This document shows, piece after piece, positions 6,329 through 10,557 of a DNA stretch of 10,557 nucleotides (position 1 is the stretch's first letter; every line of letters starts with the position of its first letter). The DNA is from an uncultured Lachnospiraceae bacterium (GTDB taxonomy: Bacteria; Bacillota_A; Clostridia; Lachnospirales; Lachnospiraceae), in NCBI GenBank assembly GCA_910585855.1, contig CAJUGZ010000150.1, positions 1-10,557 on the forward strand, given 5' to 3'. The translations under genes were made by a program, and so were the position numbers. The notes beneath the pieces were generated by a model. It was not told the DNA's origin. It saw only the letters and a program-made list of their open reading frames with translations, and did not search any database.

Positions 6329-7627
6329 TTAAGGCAAAAACAACCGCACAATATACCGAAAACAATATTCAAAATCCTGCACCTTTACTGCTTCCACTGA
6401 AACTACTGAATATTCCCGCAAAAGCACCCTATCTCCCCCAGATTCCAAATAATACCGAACCATCCCAATTCGATCCCCTTTCTGTACAGGTGCTGTCAAT
6501 TCTGAGGTCAAATGAACTTCCTTTACTACTTTCTCCGTTTCCTTCACCAACAACCCTACACTTCGATCCGGCTCTTTTATCGTAACCCCAATTACCACAG
6601 GTTCAAAGGGATCACCCGACTTGGCTGCACCATTCTCCACCAAAAGCGGTTCAAACACCTGCTCTTCATAAAATTCTTTATATTCATATTCAGAAATTCC
6701 ATATGTAAACAGCTTTCTGCTGTCCGACCATTTATATGTTTTATTATTTGGCCATCCACAAGCCAAAAGTGCAATTACAAATGTTTTCCCGTCCCTTTCT
6801 AATGCCCCTACATAGCAATACCCTGCAAGTCCGGTAAATCCGGTTTTTCCAGAAAGTGCTCCCTCCATCATATTTAAAAATGCATTGTGATTCAAACAAG
6901 AATAGGAATATTCCCCTTTTAAATCAGAAAAACTATACTCCGGCGTGCGAGTAATGGCAAGAAATTCTTCTTTTTTTGGCGACTGTGTAATACAATAAGA
7001 CATAATTTTTGCCAAATCCTGTGCAGTTGTAGAATGAAACTTTTCCTCCCCGCTCTCTGTTACAATCTTTGCATCCAATCCATTTGGTGTAATAAAAAAA
7101 GTCTGCTCACACCCAATATCGGCTGCCTTTTGATTCATCATATTGGCAAATCCTTCCACACTGCCGCCTATTTGCTCTGCGATTGCAACTGCACTGTCAT
7201 TATGCGATTCCAACATTAAAGAATATAATAAATCTTTTAGATAATACTCCCTTCCGGCAATCATTCCAAGATGTACTTTTGGCTGAGAAGCTGCATAAGA
7301 AGAAACTGTAACAATATCTTCCAAATTTCCATATTCCAATGCCAAAATACAAGTCATAATCTTTGTTGTACTTGCCATAGGCAGCACCTCTTCTCCATTT
7401 TTCGAATATAAAACCCGTCCTGACTTGGCATCCATCAATACGGCTGCCTTTGCATATAGATCTGCTTCCGAAAACTCTTCCTCTGCCAAAGCCATACCTG
7501 TCATGCCTGCTAAAAACCAATATAAAATCATACAAAAAAGGATACATCCTATACCGATGTACCCTCTTTTGTATGTTCTTATGCATTTTTCTCTCTGTCG
7601 ATTCTTTTTTCTATTATAAAAAAACAT
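6329..7627 (-). CDS. dacF: Serine-type D-alanyl-D-alanine carboxypeptidase (DacF-like, PBP5 family)
   Basis: This 432-aa protein is expected to trim the terminal D-Ala from peptidoglycan stem peptides outside the membrane. It has a basic N terminus followed by a hydrophobic segment (about 22-46) ending in ALA-EEE, a likely signal-peptide cleavage site near residue 48. The three active-site motifs of the penicillin-binding fold are present: SxxK as STTK (86-89), SxN as SHN (141-143, where SGN is more usual) and KTG (261-263). A beta-rich C-terminal domain (about 325-432) follows, as in PBP5/DacF proteins. AAGGGG (7636-7641) lies 8 nt before the ATG. It follows cbiB by 90 nt with no terminator, so it is probably the last gene of that unit. 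The dacF symbol reflects family placement, not proven orthology. Confidence 0.9.
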   Translation of the reverse strand: MFFYNRKKNRQREKCIRTYKRGYIGIGCILFCMILYWFLAGMTGMALAEEEFSEADLYAKAAVLMDAKSGRVLYSKNGEEVLPMASTTKIMTCILALEYGNLEDIVTVSSYAASQPKVHLGMIAGREYYLKDLLYSLMLESHNDSAVAIAEQIGGSVEGFANMMNQKAADIGCEQTFFITPNGLDAKIVTESGEEKFHSTTAQDLAKIMSYCITQSPKKEEFLAITRTPEYSFSDLKGEYSYSCLNHNAFLNMMEGALSGKTGFTGLAGYCYVGALERDGKTFVIALLACGWPNNKTYKWSDSRKLFTYGISEYEYKEFYEEQVFEPLLVENGAAKSGDPFEPVVIGVTIKEPDRSVGLLVKETEKVVKEVHLTSELTAPVQKGDRIGMVRYYLESGGDRVLLREYSVVSVEAVKVQDFEYCFRYIVRLFLP

Positions 7628-7717
7628 CTTCTACGCCCCTTTTCCCCGTATTCCTTTTATCAACAATATATGTACTGGTTTCTGGCTTCATTCCAGACAG
7701 ATATAGATTCTTTTGGA

Positions 7718-8707
7718 TTATCGAAACAGATTCTGCACCGCCCAGCATCCCAATATCAGCAATACTGCTCCTAAATAAGAACTAACAAAAAGAAGACGGT
7801 TGACTATCACAATATCCTCACTCTGTACAGCCCGCTTTGCATCTCCAATCGTCGGTTTTTTATATAATTCTCCAAAATACCATGCATCCCCCAATAACTG
7901 TACACCAAGTGCCCCGGCACATACTGCTTCTGTCTGTCCTGAATTCGGGCTGCTTGAAACATAACGATCTCTGCGAAAAATCCGATATGCCTCTTTTACC
8001 GGAAGATGTAAAAATGCACAGGCAATCATCAATAACACGGCAGCAAAACGAGCAGGAATATAATTTACGATATCATCTAGTTTTGCCGCCGCCCGTCCGA
8101 AAAAAAGATACTTCTTATTTTTGTACCCAATCATAGAATCCATCGTGTTTATCGCTTTATAGACAATTCCCCCAACCGGTCCAAAAAAAGCCATATAAAA
8201 TAACGGTGCAATCACTGCATCTGTTGTATTTTCCGCTACTGTTTCTACCGCTGTCTTTGCTACTTCTTCCATACTAAGCTGATCCGTATCCCTTCCAACA
8301 ATCATAGAAACCGCTTCTCTTGCCTTTTCTAAATTCCCTGCTTTTAATTCCAAATAAACTTTTCTGCTCTCGTCCCGAAGGGATTTGACAGCCAACATCT
8401 GGTAACAAATCACACTTGCCAAAAGAAAAGAAACTACTGGATGCAGCAAATCCGCCAAAAAAAGAAGCACTGCTCCTACCCCGCCGCAGACACCAATTAC
8501 CGCTGCAACAAAAACTCCTCCCGCAATGATTTCTTTCTTTTCTGTTATTTTTTCTGCTTTTATCTTTAAAAAACGGCTACGAATCCCTGTTTCTAATCTC
8601 TGTATCAAATCTCCCATCAAACAAATCGGATGATATCTATAATGAGGATCTCCAAAACAAAAATCCAAAATATACCCCGCTAGAAGAGCCATTAAATGTA
8701 TTGGCAT
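7718..8707 (-). CDS. cbiB: Adenosylcobinamide-phosphate synthase (CbiB/CobD)
   Basis: This 329-aa integral membrane enzyme attaches aminopropanol (phosphate) to adenosylcobyric acid in late cobalamin synthesis. Family signatures run along its length: GDPHYRYHP (about 19-27), MIVGRDT (135-141), ETVAENTTDAVIAPLFY (155-171), YKAINTMDSMIGYKN (183-197), AAKLDDIVNYIPAR (207-220) and SPNSGQTEA (253-261). Several hydrophobic helices are visible and the length is normal. GGGAGG (8717-8722) is 9 nt before the ATG at 8707; a GTG at 8710, 6 nt from it, is a possible alternative. The gene starts about 15 nt after the ABC ATPase stop, so they are probably co-transcribed. No other cobalamin gene is in the window, and the unit's short leader leaves no room for a cobalamin riboswitch. 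Confidence 0.93.
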   Translation of the reverse strand: MPIHLMALLAGYILDFCFGDPHYRYHPICLMGDLIQRLETGIRSRFLKIKAEKITEKKEIIAGGVFVAAVIGVCGGVGAVLLFLADLLHPVVSFLLASVICYQMLAVKSLRDESRKVYLELKAGNLEKAREAVSMIVGRDTDQLSMEEVAKTAVETVAENTTDAVIAPLFYMAFFGPVGGIVYKAINTMDSMIGYKNKKYLFFGRAAAKLDDIVNYIPARFAAVLLMIACAFLHLPVKEAYRIFRRDRYVSSSPNSGQTEAVCAGALGVQLLGDAWYFGELYKKPTIGDAKRAVQSEDIVIVNRLLFVSSYLGAVLLILGCWAVQNLFR

Positions 8708-8722
8708 CACAATAATCCTCCC

Positions 8723-9340
8723 TTATCCGCTTTTTCCTAACTTCAAAACCTCCGCCCCAAAATAAACTGCCTCTTCCTGCTCATGAGTAACCAGTAAAAA
8801 TGTCCGCCCCTCTATCTTTTCTTTTATATATGCCATAACCTGCTGTTTTCTCTCCTGATCTAATCCCTTAAAAGGCTCATCTAATACCAATAAATTTCCG
8901 GGCATCAAAACGGCTCGTACAAGGGCGACCCGCCTCTTCATCCCGCCGCTTAACAGCGAAACTCTCCGATAAGCAGCATCCAAAAGCCCTACCCGAGAAA
9001 GCTCTTTACAAATCTTATTGTCACTAATCTCTTTATCAGGAAGTACAGCACGAATATTTTCCAAAGCAGATGCATAATCCAGCAAACGATCCTCCTGAAA
9101 AACCACAGAAGCCTGCAATTTTTTTTCATACCAAATCTGCCCTTGATCCAACTTTTCCAGCCCTAAAATCAGACGCAGCAAAGTAGTCTTTCCCACTCCA
9201 GAAGGTGCAGTAATTGCCGTTTTGCTTCCTGCCAAAAACGAATAAGAAAGTTTGTCTATTACCTTTCTCCCTTCATATTCCTTTTCTATTTTTTCCAAAG
9301 TAATTGCTATCGAATCCATAGAAACTCTTTTTTGTTTCAT
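8723..9340 (-). CDS. ABC transporter ATP-binding protein (SsuB/TauB-type)
   Basis: This cytoplasmic ATPase of 205 aa powers the adjacent permease. All nucleotide-binding motifs are in order: Walker A APSGVGKTT (45-53, with Ala in place of the usual first Gly), Q-loop VVFQE (80-84), signature LSGGMKRR (130-137), Walker B LLVLDEP (150-156) and H-loop THEQEEA (about 185-191). It is shorter than typical SsuB/TauB ATPases (about 240-260 aa), with a trimmed region after the Walker A half. The chosen ATG at 9340 overlaps the permease stop as ATGA, a translational-coupling arrangement, with AGAGGG (9353-9358) 12 nt upstream. An ATG at 9373 would add 11 residues inside the permease gene and has no ribosome site. 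The substrate cannot be told from this subunit. Confidence 0.9.
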   Translation of the reverse strand: MKQKRVSMDSIAITLEKIEKEYEGRKVIDKLSYSFLAGSKTAITAPSGVGKTTLLRLILGLEKLDQGQIWYEKKLQASVVFQEDRLLDYASALENIRAVLPDKEISDNKICKELSRVGLLDAAYRRVSLLSGGMKRRVALVRAVLMPGNLLVLDEPFKGLDQERKQQVMAYIKEKIEGRTFLLVTHEQEEAVYFGAEVLKLGKSG

Positions 9341-10098
9341 CTGTCCGTCTTTCCCTCTAACCTTTTTTTCCATATTTCAATCAGCCGCACCATTCCCTGT
9401 TCCATTAAAATACTAATTCCAATCACTGCAAAAGTCCAAGCAAACAGCTCCGGTGTCATCAGATAAAGTTTTGCCTGATAAAGCTGGTTTCCAATCGAAT
9501 GTTTACTAATTCCAATCACTTCAGCCGCAATCCCGGATTTCCAAGACATTCCTACTCCAATCGAACAAGCAGACAAAAAATACGGCATCACAGAAGGCAA
9601 ATAAATATATCGAATCCTGCGCATCAAAGGCATCTGATAGACCTGTGCCATCTCTAACAGTTCCTGCTTTGTTTCTAATAGTCCACGCTCCACATTAATC
9701 GTAATCGTAGGAAGCACCATTAAAAAAGAAACCAAGATCGACAAATGCTTAGAAGAAATCCAAACCAACGCAAGAATTGTAAAAGAAGCTACCGGTGTAG
9801 CCTGAATCAATTTTACAGGCACTTGAATAAAAATTCGAAGCCATTGATTTTGATAAGAAAGAACTGCTAACAGACTTCCCACTGTCACAGCCAGCAAAAA
9901 TCCACTTAAAACATGAACAAGGGAATTTCCTGCAGCAGCATAAAATTCCCCTGTTTTCCCTATTTGAATCAATGCCTTTCCTACTTCAATCGGAGAAGGA
10001 AGAAAAATTCTGCGATTTATCCTCATGGAAAAAATCTGCCAAATCCCCAGCCAGATGCATATAGCAAAAAAATATCTGATTTTTATTTTATTCCTCAT
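9337..10098 (-). CDS. ABC transporter permease (SsuC/TauC/nitrate-type family)
   Basis: This 253-aa permease has an N-terminal membrane helix (about 8-24), then the FLPSPIEV segment usual after it in this family (31-39) and further helices around 58-80, 100-135, 170-195 and 215-235. The EAA loop that contacts the ATPase is recognisable at about 149-172, and SWKSGIAAEVIG (185-196) followed by SIGNQLYQAKLY matches the family C-terminal half. The family imports sulfonates, taurine, nitrate, bicarbonate or thiamine precursors; nothing here selects one. No substrate-binding protein is seen in the window, although a promoter directly precedes this gene. The ribosome site is weak (AGAG region only). 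First gene of the second unit. Confidence 0.9.
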   Translation of the reverse strand: MRNKIKIRYFFAICIWLGIWQIFSMRINRRIFLPSPIEVGKALIQIGKTGEFYAAAGNSLVHVLSGFLLAVTVGSLLAVLSYQNQWLRIFIQVPVKLIQATPVASFTILALVWISSKHLSILVSFLMVLPTITINVERGLLETKQELLEMAQVYQMPLMRRIRYIYLPSVMPYFLSACSIGVGMSWKSGIAAEVIGISKHSIGNQLYQAKLYLMTPELFAWTFAVIGISILMEQGMVRLIEIWKKRLEGKTDR

Positions 10099-10145
10099 CT
10101 TTATTCTCTATTCTTTTTTCTTTACTTTTACTCTGCCCGCTTTCT

Positions 10146-10174
10146 AGCATACGTGATTTTTTTATTTTTGTCAA
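10146..10174 (-). promoter_or_regulatory. Sigma-A-type promoter of the ABC-cbiB-dacF unit
   Basis: On the minus strand a perfect TTGACA (10169-10174) and TATGCT (10146-10151) are separated by 17 bp. Initiation near 10139 leaves a leader of only about 40 nt before the permease ATG, too short for a typical riboswitch. This is the best promoter match in the window. Confidence 0.75.
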
Positions 10175-10294
10175 TCCAAGAAAAAAAACACAGGATAAAC
10201 TTAAAAAAATAAACTTTTGATTTTACAAGAAGATAAGAAATTTTTAGCATTTTCAAACGGAAACTCGCTGGCAGCATACGATTTTTATAGAAAA
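10175..10294. other. AT-rich intergenic spacer with no recognisable gene
   Basis: This stretch between the unit 2 promoter and element C is rich in A and T runs. No convincing reading frame with a ribosome site, RNA gene or terminator was seen. Confidence 0.5.
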
Positions 10295-10557
10295 GGAGGA
10301 CGCCAAATTCGAAAACGGTGGGCAGCCTGCTGTTCCGGTTTCCAAAAAGCAAGAAGTTCTAAGACTTCTGCCGTTTTATTCATCCAACCGGACAGACCGG
10401 GGCGCAATTCGCCCTCATTTCAACCGAAATGTAACTGGTGTAAGGAAGGTTTTTCCCAGTTATAAGACCATCCTTTCCTATCATCCGGGCTAAACACGCC
10501 CCTTTTTTTCACACCCTGCATGAAAGCAGGATGTGAAAAAAATCTTAGGTTTTCGAG
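10295..10557 (+). repeat. Class I variable-arm element, copy C (runs off window end)
   Basis: The element starts with GGAGGACGCC (10295-10304), then a 22-nt arm (10305-10326), CTGCTGTTCCGG (10327-10338) and the class I core. Visible pairings are AGAAGT/ACTTCT (10352-10369), TCCGGTT (10334-10340) with AACCGGA (10386-10392), GGGGCG (10399-10404) with CGCCCC (10497-10502), and inner GCCC (10411-10414) with GGGC (10487-10490). T7 follows, then an 11-bp perfect stem (10503-10513 with 10532-10542) extended by CCTGC/GCAGG. Relative to copy B the apical loop carries about 72 extra nt (10415-10486), with its own hairpins CATTTC/GAAATG and AACTGG/CCAGTT. The closing arm would lie beyond the window. Orientation is opposite to copies A and B. 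Confidence 0.75.

Noticed and set aside
6226..6585. Plus-strand open frame of about 119 codons
   Set aside because: It covers the tandem repeat and then runs antisense through the dacF 3' end; no ribosome site, and the repeated protein segment simply mirrors the DNA repeat.
10100..10300. Cobalamin riboswitch upstream of the unit containing cbiB
   Set aside because: The leader from the predicted promoter is only about 40 nt, and no B12-box-like conserved sequence was seen.
10128..10352. Minus-strand open frame over the promoter and element C
   Set aside because: It crosses a strong promoter and the element boundary, has no ribosome site and no recognisable protein features.

Overview
The window looks like a chromosomal segment of a low-GC Clostridia species, most likely Lachnospiraceae. 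This is inferred from the AT-rich sequence, strong AGGAGG/AAGGGG ribosome sites, sigma-A-type promoters, and a sodium-pump decarboxylase operon of a kind common in gut Firmicutes. All nine intact genes lie on the minus strand in two transcription units, so transcription runs from high to low coordinates.

Unit 1 (about 5334 down to 158) has two tandem promoters and a 5'UTR inverted repeat. Its genes, in order, are a divergent MmdA-like acyl-CoA carboxyltransferase, an OadG-like membrane subunit, a biotin carrier, the OadB sodium-pump subunit and an OadA/5S-type carboxyltransferase. A clear intrinsic terminator closes the unit. The gene set suggests a biotin-dependent, membrane-bound enzyme that couples carboxyl transfer or decarboxylation to Na+ export. 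It is unusual in encoding both a 5S-like and a 12S-like carboxyltransferase around one separate biotin carrier.

Unit 2 (about 10174 down to 6329) starts at one strong promoter. It encodes an SsuC/TauC-type ABC permease, its ATPase (overlapping ATGA), a CbiB/CobD cobalamin-biosynthesis membrane protein and a DacF-like D-Ala-D-Ala carboxypeptidase. No substrate-binding protein is present in the window.

The spaces around the units (1-80, 5348-6325 and 10295-10557) hold the most unusual content: four copies of what appears to be a modular family of structured intergenic elements. Each has conserved boundary words (GACGCY on the left, TGCTCCGG or CTGCTGTTCCGG just inside, GGCTGT on the right). 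Between them lies an 18-25-nt arm whose sequence differs completely from copy to copy, yet which is perfectly complementary to its partner arm in both complete copies. Three copies share one core, which contains a covarying stem followed by seven T; the fourth has a different hairpin core inside the same boundaries. The middle space also holds a degraded reading frame with three in-frame TAG codons and a 36-nt tandem repeat made of iterated left ends of one element. I do not know this family by name; whether it is a mobile element, an RNA or both cannot be decided from this window.
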